Shown one piece after another: positions 1-7,915 of a stretch of DNA of 15,436 nucleotides. The notes under the pieces were generated by a model. It worked only from the letters and a program-made list of their open reading frames with translations, was not told where the DNA came from and searched no databases. The stretch spans positions 1 to 15,436 of the forward strand of contig DIVM01000380.1 in assembly GCA_002435835.1 (NCBI GenBank). The letters are read 5' to 3'. Position 1 is the stretch's first letter. Every line of letters starts with the position of its first letter. A program made the translations under genes and the position numbers. The DNA is from Firmicutes bacterium UBA6132 (GTDB lineage Bacteria > Bacillota_A > Clostridia > Tissierellales > Sedimentibacteraceae).

Positions 1-316
1 CATCCGACTCATTGAAATATTGTCTTCTTTCAGAATGACCTATAATTACATAACTAACTCCTACATCTTTTAACATTAATGGTGAAACTTCTCCAGTATA
101 TGCTCCTGAAACTTCAAAATGCATATTTTGAGCACCTAATTTAATTTCAGAATATGTTAAAATTTCATTTATTGGATAAAGTGCAGTAAATGGCGGACAA
201 ATTAATACATCAACTTCATCAGGTAGCTGTGCGTTAATTAAACTACTAACTAATTCTAAACTGTCCTTTACATTATTGTTCATTTTCCAATTTCCAGCTA
301 TTAATGTTTTTCTCAT
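1..316 (-). CDS. tpiA: Triosephosphate isomerase, N-terminal part (runs off the window)
   Basis: Interconverts dihydroxyacetone phosphate and glyceraldehyde 3-phosphate in cytoplasmic glycolysis. The first 105 codons are present and the gene continues beyond the left edge. The N-terminal AGNWKMN motif carries the substrate-binding lysine (K11), and the IIGHSERR motif carries the electrophilic histidine (H94). Both are standard for the TIM-barrel family, so identification is secure despite truncation at about 40% of the usual 250 residues. The ATG at 316 is preceded by AAGGAGA at 5-nt spacing. It lies 18 nt after the pgk stop with no terminator between, so it is the fourth visible gene of the cggR-gap-pgk-tpiA operon. 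By analogy with Bacillus and Clostridium, phosphoglycerate mutase and enolase may follow outside the window. Confidence 0.97.
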   Translation of the reverse strand, partial: MRKTLIAGNWKMNNNVKDSLELVSSLINAQLPDEVDVLICPPFTALYPINEILTYSEIKLGAQNMHFEVSGAYTGEVSPLMLKDVGVSYVIIGHSERRQYFNESD

Positions 317-334
317 GATTTCTCCTTATGTTCT

Positions 335-1528
335 TTATTTATTATCAACTGCATCTATACCTGGCAGTACTTTACCTTCTAAAAATTCTAAAGAAGCTCC
401 TCCACCAGTTGATATATGTGTGATTTGATCTGCCAATCCAATTTTTTCAACAGCTGCAGCACTATCTCCACCGCCTATTATTGAAACAGCATTTTTATTT
501 TTAGCTATACATTTTGCAATAGTATTTGTTCCCTTTGCAAAATTATCCATTTCAAAAACACCAAGCGGCCCATTCCATATAATCGTTTTAGATTCATTAA
601 TTACATCTTCAAATTTTTCAATAGTTTTTTCACCTATATCAAGACCCATATATCCTTCAGGTATATTATCTGAATCTACTGTAAAAAATTCTGTTTCATT
701 TTTAAATTCTTTTGTAACAACTGTATCAATTGGTAAATATAAATTTATATTTTTATGTTTTGCTTTTTCTATAAGTTCTTTAGCTAATTCAATTTTCTCT
801 TCTTCTAAAAGTGAAGTTCCAACATTATAACCTTTAGCTTTTAAAAATGTATAAGCCATACCGCCACCAATAATAATATTATCAGCTATGTTTAAAAGAT
901 TTTCTATTACCGCTATTTTATCAGAAACTTTTGCTCCACCTAATATTGCTGTAAAAGGCCTTTTTGGATTTTGAAGAGCTGAACCCATTATTTCAAGTTC
1001 TTTTTCAATTAAAAATCCAACAGCAGATGGTAAGCATTTACAAACACCAGCGTTTGATGAATGTGCTCTGTGTGCAGTTCCAAATGCGTCATTTACATAA
1101 ATATCTGCTAAAGACGATAATTCACGAGATAAATCATCTCCATTTTTAGTTTCTTCTTTTCTAAAACGTGTGTTTTGAAGAACCATTACTTCTCCTGCTT
1201 GAAGCTTAGAAGCAATTTCTTTAACTTTTTCATCATACACTGTATCGCAATCAACAAAGTAAACTTCTTTATTTAATAACTCACTTAACCTGTTTGCAAC
1301 AGGAAGAAGTGAATATTTTTTATTTACTTCTCCATCAGGTCTTCCTAAATGAGACATAAGTATTAAAGAAGCACCTTGTTGTAGTAAATAATTAATTGTA
1401 GGAAGTGAACTTGTTATTCTATTATCATCCGTAATATTTCCTTCTTTATCAAGAGGAACATTAAAATCGCATCTTACTAAAACTTTCTTATTTTTTACAT
1501 CAATATCTTTTAAAGTTTTTTTATCCAT
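335..1528 (-). CDS. pgk: Phosphoglycerate kinase
   Basis: Transfers a phosphate from 1,3-bisphosphoglycerate to ADP, the first ATP-yielding step of glycolysis; acts in the cytoplasm. At 397 residues it has the full family length. The PGK signature [10 protein letters not shown] is at 17-26. The N-domain substrate residues include D21, N23, R37 and the SHLGRP motif (59-64). The C-domain nucleotide site has GGAKVSDK (197-204) and GGGDSAAA (352-359). The ATG at 1528 follows a GGAGGG sequence with a rather long spacer of about 12 nt. It sits 103 nt downstream of gap, and a perfect 14-bp hairpin lies in that gap. This suggests gap and pgk share a transcript whose two parts may be processed or translated at different levels. 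No damaged motifs are seen. Confidence 0.98.
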   Translation of the reverse strand: MDKKTLKDIDVKNKKVLVRCDFNVPLDKEGNITDDNRITSSLPTINYLLQQGASLILMSHLGRPDGEVNKKYSLLPVANRLSELLNKEVYFVDCDTVYDEKVKEIASKLQAGEVMVLQNTRFRKEETKNGDDLSRELSSLADIYVNDAFGTAHRAHSSNAGVCKCLPSAVGFLIEKELEIMGSALQNPKRPFTAILGGAKVSDKIAVIENLLNIADNIIIGGGMAYTFLKAKGYNVGTSLLEEEKIELAKELIEKAKHKNINLYLPIDTVVTKEFKNETEFFTVDSDNIPEGYMGLDIGEKTIEKFEDVINESKTIIWNGPLGVFEMDNFAKGTNTIAKCIAKNKNAVSIIGGGDSAAAVEKIGLADQITHISTGGGASLEFLEGKVLPGIDAVDNK

Positions 1529-1584
1529 TTTATATTATACCCTCCAAATTATAATATCCCCATTTATTATTTACAATTAAATTT

Positions 1585-1616
1585 TTAATGTGCAATGTAA
1601 AAACATTGCACATTAA
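1585..1616 (-). other. Perfect hairpin between gap and pgk
   Basis: A 14-bp perfect inverted repeat (1585-1598 paired with 1603-1616) with an AAAA tetraloop on the plus strand (UUUU in the minus-strand RNA) lies just after the gap stop codon. In the transcript it is followed by AAAATTTAATT, not a U-run, so it does not look like an intrinsic terminator. A role as RNA stabiliser at the 3' end of the gap cistron, or as a processing signal, is an inference. In Bacillus subtilis the related cggR-gapA transcript is known to be cleaved, though at a different junction. Confidence 0.7.
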
Positions 1617-1631
1617 TTCCACTATTTAATC

Positions 1632-2639
1632 TTACTTCATTGAACCCCAATATTTTGCTGTTCTTACTAATTGAGCAGTAAATGACATTTCATTGTCATA
1701 CCATGCAAGAAGTTTAACAAGTTGTTTTCCATCAGACTCAAGAATTGTAGTTGTTAAAGCATCAAAAACACTACCGAATTTGCTTCCGATAACATCTGAA
1801 GATACAATAGGATCTTCTGTATAGCCTAATGTTTCATTAGCTGCAGCTTTCACTGCTGCATTAATTTCTTCAACTGTAGTATTTCTTGATAATTCAAGAA
1901 CTAAATCAACTGCTGATCCTGTAATTGTTGGAACACGAAGAGCCATTCCGTCTAATTTGCCTTTTAATTCTGGAATTACTTTACCGACAGCAGCTGCTGC
2001 TCCTGTAGATGCTGGAACTATATTAGCTGCACCAGCACGGCCACGTCTTGCCATAATTCCACTTTTATGAGAATTATCATGTATGTTTTGATCATTAGTA
2101 TATGCATGAACTGTTGTCATTAAACCTTTTACTATACCAAATTCTTTATTTATTACATTTGCTAAAGGTGCTAAACAGTTAGTAGTACATGATGCTGCTG
2201 AAACAACTGTTTCAGTACCATCAAGAATATTGTGGTTTACATTATAAACTATTGTTTTTAAATCTCCCTTGCCAGGTGCCGATAACAATACTTTTTTAGC
2301 TCCAGCTTTTATATGTGCTTCTGCTTTTTCTTTATCATTAAATTTACCTGTACAATCAATTACTAAATCAATATTTAGTTCTTTCCAGTTACAATTTTCT
2401 GGCTCTCTAACTTTTGAAGTAAGAATTTGTTTGCCATCCACTATTAAAGTATCTCCTTCATAAGAAATTTTATCAGTCATAAAATTTCCATGTGCTGTAT
2501 CATATTTCAATAAATACGCTAATGTTTCCGCATCTGAATTAGTGTTAATTGCTACAACTTCAAAATCATTATCTTGAATCATCAATCTTAACGCTAATCT
2601 TCCTATTCTTCCAAAACCATTAATTGCTACTCTAATCAT
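1632..2639 (-). CDS. gap: Glyceraldehyde-3-phosphate dehydrogenase, type I
   Basis: Oxidises and phosphorylates glyceraldehyde 3-phosphate to 1,3-bisphosphoglycerate with reduction of NAD(P)+ in the cytoplasm. At 335 residues it has the normal length. The Rossmann motif INGFGRIGR is at 6-14. The catalytic cysteine is C151 in ASCTTNC and the base is H178 in TTVHAYTNDQ. The C-terminal WYDNEMSFTAQ motif is present. The segment after the second beta strand reads VVAINTNSD (28-36) where NAD-specific enzymes usually have VVAxNDLTD, so the aspartate that contacts the adenosine ribose is absent. The usual Leu-Pro of the ILDLPHK segment is replaced by Asn-Ser (189-190). Both changes resemble NADP-accepting GapB-type enzymes. 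Its position after cggR fits the glycolytic role. A GGAGG sequence precedes the ATG at 2639. Confidence 0.97.
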   Translation of the reverse strand: MIRVAINGFGRIGRLALRLMIQDNDFEVVAINTNSDAETLAYLLKYDTAHGNFMTDKISYEGDTLIVDGKQILTSKVREPENCNWKELNIDLVIDCTGKFNDKEKAEAHIKAGAKKVLLSAPGKGDLKTIVYNVNHNILDGTETVVSAASCTTNCLAPLANVINKEFGIVKGLMTTVHAYTNDQNIHDNSHKSGIMARRGRAGAANIVPASTGAAAAVGKVIPELKGKLDGMALRVPTITGSAVDLVLELSRNTTVEEINAAVKAAANETLGYTEDPIVSSDVIGSKFGSVFDALTTTILESDGKQLVKLLAWYDNEMSFTAQLVRTAKYWGSMK

Positions 2640-2703
2640 GTTATCCTCCTAAAGATATTACTAATATTTTTGTTATTTAAAGTAATTATTACGTATAAAC
2701 TAT

Positions 2704-3729
2704 TTATAAATTTAGAATTTTTGAAGCTGTTGCTTCATCTGTTACTAATATAAAATTATTATTAAATTTTGAAAATGCATAAATAGCTTCAGCTTTCGTA
2801 CTTCCTGCAGCTACACCCACACAGTTTTTTATTTCATGGAAACTTTCAAGTGTTATACCAACAGTATTCATTTGTAATTTCATATTGCCTTCATGATCAA
2901 AATAATATCCAAATGCATCAGCGATTAATTTTTCTTGTTCTATAATTTTAAAAACGGATTTTTCTGCTTTTCTTCTTACTGCCATTTCATACGCATTTCC
3001 AAGTCCAAAAACAAGAAGATTAATTTTTTTAATATCTGATAAAACATCGCTTATTATTTTATTGTTTTTTAAAGCATTTAGCTCTTTTGAATCTAAGTTA
3101 TCAGGTATATGAAGAAGTTTATATTCGGAATTTAACTTTTCAGCTAAACTTGCTGCAATAGTGTTAGCTTGAATTTGTAATTCTTCGCTTAAAGCCCCTC
3201 TTGCTGGCAAAACTAATAAATTTCTTATGCCTTTTTTTCTTTTCATTTGATTAACAACACAGGCCATAGTTGTACCGCCTGTTATTCCAAGCACGGTATC
3301 ATTTTTAATAAGATCCAATACAATTTCAGCTGACTTTTTTCCAAGTTCATTAAATGTATAGTTATCTTTTTCACTATCACCTGCAACAACTGCTACTCGT
3401 TTTAAATTTAATTTTTCTTTTAACTTTAGTTCTATTTCAGATAAATTTCTTATGTAATAGAATGTTTCTTGAATTTCTGACAACATATTAATACCTTCTT
3501 CTGTCAATTCAACTCCAGAAGACAATATATTCAATAAGTTGATTTCTTTTAGCTTATCAACTTCAGTACGCATGGTACGTTCTGATAAACCAAGCTTGGT
3601 AGATAAAGCTCTCCTGCCTATTGGCTGTTCAGTACTAATAATTTTAAGAATTTCATATCTTTTAATTAAAAGTTCTATAGTTTCAGGAACAATCCTCTTT
3701 TGTATATTTAGTATTTTATTTAAATCCAT
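2704..3729 (-). CDS. cggR: Central glycolytic genes regulator, SorC/DeoR family
   Basis: Transcription factor that in Bacillus represses its own glycolytic operon and is released by fructose 1,6-bisphosphate. At 341 residues it matches the family. A winged helix-turn-helix lies at about 28-70 with recognition-helix sequence LSERTMRTEVDKL. The sugar-phosphate-binding SorC domain fills about 100-340, with the phosphate-binding GITGGTTMA (148-156) and VGVAAGSTKAEAI (304-316). The ATG at 3729 has a GGAGGT site 3 nt upstream. It is the first gene of the operon, 64 nt before gap, and its leader contains a GGGACG direct repeat suggesting autoregulation. The assignment as CggR rather than another SorC member rests on the HTH type, length and the gap-pgk-tpi neighbours. 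The effector is inferred, not visible. Confidence 0.93.
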   Translation of the reverse strand: MDLNKILNIQKRIVPETIELLIKRYEILKIISTEQPIGRRALSTKLGLSERTMRTEVDKLKEINLLNILSSGVELTEEGINMLSEIQETFYYIRNLSEIELKLKEKLNLKRVAVVAGDSEKDNYTFNELGKKSAEIVLDLIKNDTVLGITGGTTMACVVNQMKRKKGIRNLLVLPARGALSEELQIQANTIAASLAEKLNSEYKLLHIPDNLDSKELNALKNNKIISDVLSDIKKINLLVFGLGNAYEMAVRRKAEKSVFKIIEQEKLIADAFGYYFDHEGNMKLQMNTVGITLESFHEIKNCVGVAAGSTKAEAIYAFSKFNNNFILVTDEATASKILNL

Positions 3730-3749
3730 TTTACCTCCGGGATATTTAA

Positions 3750-3774
3750 CGTCCCAACATTACATTTTCGTCCC
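3750..3774 (-). promoter_or_regulatory. Candidate CggR operator, GGGACG direct repeat
   Basis: On the minus strand the leader of cggR has two identical GGGACG blocks (3774-3769 and 3755-3750) spaced 19 bp start to start, with a TGT in the first spacer and TATCCC just after the second. The Bacillus CggR operator is described as repeated CGGGAC-N6-TGTC units about 20 bp apart, so the design is similar. The first block begins about 7 nt past the -10 box, at the expected transcription start, where bound repressor would block initiation or elongation. Confidence 0.65.
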
Positions 3775-3781
3775 TATTTTT

Positions 3782-3809
3782 ATTCTACCACATTATATTT
3801 ATTATGCAA
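3782..3809 (-). promoter_or_regulatory. Sigma-A promoter of the cggR-gap-pgk-tpiA operon
   Basis: Minus strand: -35 TTGCAT (3809-3804), a 16-bp spacer, and -10 TAGAAT (3787-3782) preceded by TGG, giving an extended -10 (TGnTAGAAT). Transcription should start near 3775, immediately before the GGGACG repeat. The remaining DNA from 3810 to 3980 is AT-rich and shows no convincing gene or site. Confidence 0.65.
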
Positions 3810-3980
3810 CTGTTTTTTAAAATTTTTCTGAAGTTTAGTTGAAATGAAATAAGATTTGAAATTATGAATTGATATTTAAGTGATTAATTATGTTACGCTA
3901 TTTAAAGTACAGTATGAATTATAACATACTAAATTTTGAATGTATAGTGAATTTAAGAAATAATTGGTTAATAAAAAACG

Positions 3981-4021
3981 AAAATACGGCAGATATTCTT
4001 TAAAATATTCTGCCGTATTTT
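3981..4021 (-). terminator. Intrinsic terminator of the opp operon
   Basis: A 13-bp perfect stem (3981-3993 with 4009-4021) including the GC-rich block CGGCAG, with a 15-nt loop. On the minus strand it is followed by CGTTTTTTATT. The stem begins on the base directly after the oppF stop codon (4022-4024), so transcription ends very close to the end of the coding region. It separates the opp operon from the cggR promoter. Confidence 0.9.
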
Positions 4022-4981
4022 CTAAAATAAATGACATGCTACTTTATGACTTATTTCGTCATTATATGTTTTTAATTTAGGTATTTCCTTGTGGCATATA
4101 TCTTTTGCATACATACACCTTTCAACGAATCTACAGCTATTTTTTGGATTAATAGGACTTGGTATTTCTCCTTTTAATTTAATTCTTTCCTTATTTTTGG
4201 CTATATTTGGGTCTGCTTCAGGTATTGCTGACAAAAGTGCCTTTGTATATGGATGCAATGGATTTTTATATAATTGTTCTGCATCAGCTTGTTCAACAAT
4301 CATTCCAAGATACATAACTATAACTTTATCGGATATATATTTTACTACACTCAAATCATGCGCAATAAATAAATAAGTTAATTTTCTTTCCTTTTGTAAT
4401 TTTTTCAACATATTTAATACTTGTGCTTGAATGGATACATCAAGGGCAGAAATTGGTTCATCACATACAATAAATTTCGGATTAACTGATAACGCTCTTG
4501 CAATTCCTATTCTCTGCCTTTGACCTCCTGAGAATTCATGAGGAAATCTTGACATGTGATCCCTGTTTAAACCAACAGTTTTTAATAAATCCTCTATTTT
4601 TTCATCAAGTTCCTTTTCAGATATATTTTCATGTAATTTAATTCCTTCACCAATAATATCTTTAACAGTCATTCTTGGATTTAAAGAAGAATATGGATTT
4701 TGAAATATCATCTGTGCATTTTTGCAATATTCAAGCTTTTCTGATTTATTGTTACTATCAAAAATATTTTTTCCATCATATAAAACTTTTCCATTTGTAG
4801 GATCATATAATTTAACTATACATCTTCCTGTAGTTGATTTACCACAGCCTGATTCACCTACTAATCCAACTGTTTCTCCTTCATATATATCAAAAGAAAC
4901 ATCATCAACAGCTTTTAATATTTCTTTTTTGCTTATTTGAAAATACTTGCTTAAATTTTTCACTTCTATTAGAGGTTTCAT
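4022..4981 (-). CDS. oppF: Oligopeptide/dipeptide ABC transporter ATP-binding protein OppF
   Basis: One of two ATPases that power peptide import through the OppBC channel; acts at the inner face of the membrane. At 319 residues it is typical. Walker A GESGCGKS is at 42-49, the Q-loop glutamine at 94, the signature SGGQRQR at 151-157, Walker B IVCDEP at 171-176 and the H-loop histidine at 208. The C-terminal oligopeptide-transporter extension carries four cysteines (C283, C289, C296, C316) in the same pattern as in the partner OppD. The start codon overlaps the oppD stop by one base (TAATG), which indicates translational coupling. It is the last gene of the operon, directly followed by a terminator. 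OppF versus DppF cannot be separated by sequence reading alone. Confidence 0.93.
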   Translation of the reverse strand: MKPLIEVKNLSKYFQISKKEILKAVDDVSFDIYEGETVGLVGESGCGKSTTGRCIVKLYDPTNGKVLYDGKNIFDSNNKSEKLEYCKNAQMIFQNPYSSLNPRMTVKDIIGEGIKLHENISEKELDEKIEDLLKTVGLNRDHMSRFPHEFSGGQRQRIGIARALSVNPKFIVCDEPISALDVSIQAQVLNMLKKLQKERKLTYLFIAHDLSVVKYISDKVIVMYLGMIVEQADAEQLYKNPLHPYTKALLSAIPEADPNIAKNKERIKLKGEIPSPINPKNSCRFVERCMYAKDICHKEIPKLKTYNDEISHKVACHLF

Positions 4982-6006
4982 TAAATAGCCTCCTTTTCAT
5001 ATTGCTTTTTGCAAGGCAGAGTAACTTTTTCTGCATATTCATGTTCTAACCAACAAAGTGTTGAATGTTCTTCATTTATTTTATATTCTTGCGGTATAGT
5101 CTCATAACATATTTCCATAGCATATTCACACCTTGCTGCAAAAGGACATCCTATAGGAGGAGAAAACAAATCAGGTGGTGTACCTTCTATTGGTTCAAGC
5201 TCTTCATCCTTTTTAGTTTCTAAACTAGCAATTGAACATAATAATCCTGAAGTATATGGATGTTTTGTATTATAAAATATATCGTCAGCATTTCCTTTTT
5301 CTACAATTTTTCCGCCATACATAACAAAAACCCTATCACACATTTTTGCTATGACACCTAAATCATGTGTAATTAATATTACTGAAGTTTTTAATTTTTT
5401 CTGTAAATCTTTTAACAAATCAAGTATTTGTGCTTCAATTGTTACATCAAGGGATGTTGTAGGTTCATCAGCAATTACTATGCTTGGATTTCCAACTAAA
5501 GCAATAGCTATCATAATCCTTTGTTTCATACCGCCACTTAATTCATGTGGATATTGATTATATCTTCTTTCAGCGTCTGAAATACCAACTAATTTTAAGA
5601 TTTCTATAGCTTTTTCTTTAAGCTCTTTTTTGTTATATATTTTTCTTTGTATAAATATTTCTTCAATTTGTTTTCCAATTTTCATTGTTGGGTTTAAAGA
5701 CGTCATAGGATCTTGAAAAATAAAACCTATTTCTACTCCTCTGATTTTTCTTAGTTCATGTTCAGACATAGTTGTAATTTCTTTACCCTTATATTTTATT
5801 GAACCACTTTCAAAAAATCCAGGTGGTTCTGGATTAAGTCTAACTAAACATTGTGCAGTTACACTTTTTCCACAACCAGATTCTCCAACAATTCCTACAA
5901 TTTCACCTTCGCCAACATCAAAACTTATACCTCTTACAGATTTAACAATTCCCCCATATGTATGAAATGAAAAACTTAAATCATTAACTTCCAATATTTT
6001 ATCCAT
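4981..6006 (-). CDS. oppD: Oligopeptide/dipeptide ABC transporter ATP-binding protein OppD
   Basis: Second ATPase of the peptide importer, forming a heterodimer with OppF. At 341 residues it has family length. Walker A GESGCGKS is at 41-48, Q-loop Q98, signature LSGGMKQR at 156-163, Walker B IVIADEP at 176-182 and the H-loop H214. The oligopeptide-type C-terminal domain includes GCPFAARCEYAMEIC (286-300) and a further cysteine at 318, giving a C-x5-C-x6-C-x17-C cluster. Clusters of this kind are reported to hold an iron-sulfur centre in some family members. The AGGAAG site upstream supports the ATG at 6006, which lies 19 nt after the oppC stop. Both ATPases have intact catalytic motifs, so both sites could be active. 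Confidence 0.94.
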   Translation of the reverse strand: MDKILEVNDLSFSFHTYGGIVKSVRGISFDVGEGEIVGIVGESGCGKSVTAQCLVRLNPEPPGFFESGSIKYKGKEITTMSEHELRKIRGVEIGFIFQDPMTSLNPTMKIGKQIEEIFIQRKIYNKKELKEKAIEILKLVGISDAERRYNQYPHELSGGMKQRIMIAIALVGNPSIVIADEPTTSLDVTIEAQILDLLKDLQKKLKTSVILITHDLGVIAKMCDRVFVMYGGKIVEKGNADDIFYNTKHPYTSGLLCSIASLETKKDEELEPIEGTPPDLFSPPIGCPFAARCEYAMEICYETIPQEYKINEEHSTLCWLEHEYAEKVTLPCKKQYEKEAI

Positions 6007-6025
6007 AATTTCACTTCCTCATATT

Positions 6026-6967
6026 TTATTCAGTTCCTCTTAGTTTTGGGTCCAATGCATCCCTCATACCATCTCCTAATAAATTAAGAGCGAGCATTGT
6101 TGTACAAATAAAAAACGATGGTATGAATAGCTGATATGGATAAATTCTTAACATTTTTACACCTGATTTTGCCAGTACACCCCAACTACATTCTGGTGGT
6201 GATATACCAAGGCCTATATAGCTTAAAAACGCTTCATTAAAAATTGCCTTAGGAACTGCCATTGTTAAATTAGTTATTATTAAACCCATTACATTAGGCA
6301 GAATATGTTTTACTATTATTGGTAAATCTGAAACTCCAAGTACTTTTGCTGCTGCAACAAAATCCTGCTCTTTTAATCTTAACACTTCTCCTCTAACAAA
6401 CCTCGCAGTTCCTATCCAACCCACTATTACCATGGCTATTATTAAAGAAGCAACACCTGGACCTAAAACAACCATTACTAAAATGGATACTATTAAATAT
6501 GGTATACCATATAAAACGTCTATGATTCGCATTAGAACAAGATCTAAGGCTCCTCCATAATATCCTGATATTCCACCAACTAATCCACCAATAATTGTAT
6601 TTAATACAGTTGAGATAAATCCAATCAACAAAGATACTCTCGCACCTCTCCATACTCTCGTCCATAAATCACGACCTAATTCATCAGTTCCAAACCAATG
6701 CTCCTTAGATACAAATTGATTCATTCTCGAAGAATCTATTTGAGTATATTCATAACCACTTATTAAAGGTCCAAATACAGCTAAAATAACGTATAATATA
6801 ATTATTATCAAACCAGCAAATGAGGCTTTATTTTTTTTAATCCTTCTCCATGCATCTTTCCAGTATGTCAGATTTGGTCTTGATATGGCTTCCATCTTTT
6901 CAACATTTTTTCCAATTTTTTTAAAAGCATTTTTATCTACTTTTTTTAATACTTCATTATTTTCCAT
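6026..6967 (-). CDS. oppC: Oligopeptide/dipeptide ABC transporter permease OppC
   Basis: Integral membrane permease that pairs with OppB to form the peptide channel. 313 residues. A charged cytoplasmic N-terminus of about 47 residues precedes the first hydrophobic segment (about 48-70). The OppC family motif HWFGTDELGRDLW is at 90-102. Further membrane segments lie at about 110-132, 143-168, 172-190, 228-245 and 278-300. The cytoplasmic coupling loop (EAA-like, QDFVAAAKVLGVSD at 201-214 and on to about 228) contacts the ATPases. The start codon is 8 nt from the oppB stop, and a weak AGTAGGTG site overlaps the end of oppB, so its translation is probably coupled to that of oppB. Confidence 0.94.
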   Translation of the reverse strand: MENNEVLKKVDKNAFKKIGKNVEKMEAISRPNLTYWKDAWRRIKKNKASFAGLIIIILYVILAVFGPLISGYEYTQIDSSRMNQFVSKEHWFGTDELGRDLWTRVWRGARVSLLIGFISTVLNTIIGGLVGGISGYYGGALDLVLMRIIDVLYGIPYLIVSILVMVVLGPGVASLIIAMVIVGWIGTARFVRGEVLRLKEQDFVAAAKVLGVSDLPIIVKHILPNVMGLIITNLTMAVPKAIFNEAFLSYIGLGISPPECSWGVLAKSGVKMLRIYPYQLFIPSFFICTTMLALNLLGDGMRDALDPKLRGTE

Positions 6968-6974
6968 ATGGCAC

Positions 6975-7895
6975 CTACTTTCCTGCTACTCTTATTCTTG
7001 GATCTATAACTCCATACAATATATCAACTACCATATTAGCTAATACTAAAAATGCACCATAGAAAACTGTCATACCTAAAATAAGTGAATAATCTAAATT
7101 TTGAACACTTTGAACATAGTATTTTCCCATTCCAGGTATTGCAAAAATAGACTCTACTACAAATGTTCCAGTCAGTACGCTAGCAACAGTTGGCCCTAAA
7201 ACAGTAACAACAGGCATTATTGCATTTCTAATTTGATGTTTAGCAGTGATTCTAAATTTTGAAATCCCTTTTGATTTAGCAGTTTTTATATAATCTTGCT
7301 GAACTACTTCAAGCATACTTGCTCTCATTATCCTTGATACCATAGCTAATGTATAAAATCCTAATGCAATGGATGGAAGTATGGTGTATTCTATACCTTT
7401 ATACTGAGCTACAGGAAATAATCCCCACTTTATTCCAAAGAAATATTGAAGTAAACCTCCAATAATAAAGTCAGGTACAGAAGTTCCAATAATTGCAATG
7501 ATAACACTCATATAATCCAAAGTTTTACCCCTGTTTAAAGCTGCAATTATTCCTAAAACTAAGCCTAATGATATTGAAACAGATAATCCTCTCATTCCTA
7601 AATCAAAAGAATATGGAAATGAATCCGCGATAATTGTATTTACTGATTGATTAATATATTTCATGGAATAACCAAAATCGCCTTTTAATATGTTTTTTAT
7701 ATAAGTAAAATATTGTACAATTAAAGGTTTATCAAATCCATAATATCTTTCAAGATTTTGTCTTATTTCTGGTGTTAGCTTATCACTTGCAAATGGATCA
7801 CCGGGCATTAATCTTACTAAAATAAATACTATGGTTATCAAAACTAAAAGAGTCAGTATAGAAATGCCTAATCTTTTTAGTATATATTTACCCAT
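6975..7895 (-). CDS. oppB: Oligopeptide/dipeptide ABC transporter permease OppB
   Basis: Partner permease of OppC. 306 residues, starting with the typical MGKYILKRLGISI and a first membrane helix (about 9-29), then the extracellular MPGDPF segment (30-35) that marks OppB/DppB proteins. More hydrophobic stretches occur at about 100-120, 130-152, 170-190, 225-248 and 272-293. The EAA-like coupling loop is at 201-228 (TAKSKGISKFR), with the conserved glycine at 210. A GGAGGT site sits 5 nt before the ATG at 7895, and the M24 peptidase stop is 20 nt upstream. All family landmarks are present and nothing looks damaged. Confidence 0.94.
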   Translation of the reverse strand: MGKYILKRLGISILTLLVLITIVFILVRLMPGDPFASDKLTPEIRQNLERYYGFDKPLIVQYFTYIKNILKGDFGYSMKYINQSVNTIIADSFPYSFDLGMRGLSVSISLGLVLGIIAALNRGKTLDYMSVIIAIIGTSVPDFIIGGLLQYFFGIKWGLFPVAQYKGIEYTILPSIALGFYTLAMVSRIMRASMLEVVQQDYIKTAKSKGISKFRITAKHQIRNAIMPVVTVLGPTVASVLTGTFVVESIFAIPGMGKYYVQSVQNLDYSLILGMTVFYGAFLVLANMVVDILYGVIDPRIRVAGK

Positions 7896-7915
7896 AAAAC
7901 ACCTCCGTATATTAA

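Noticed and set aside
3810..3980. Possible small gene or RNA between the cggR promoter and the opp terminator
   Set aside because: AT-rich sequence with no start plus ribosome binding site, no conserved RNA core and no good stem-loop.
6968..6990. TGGCAC resembling a sigma-54 -24 element (plus strand)
   Set aside because: The -12 GC is not at the required distance, and it lies antisense at the oppB-oppC junction with no gene to drive.
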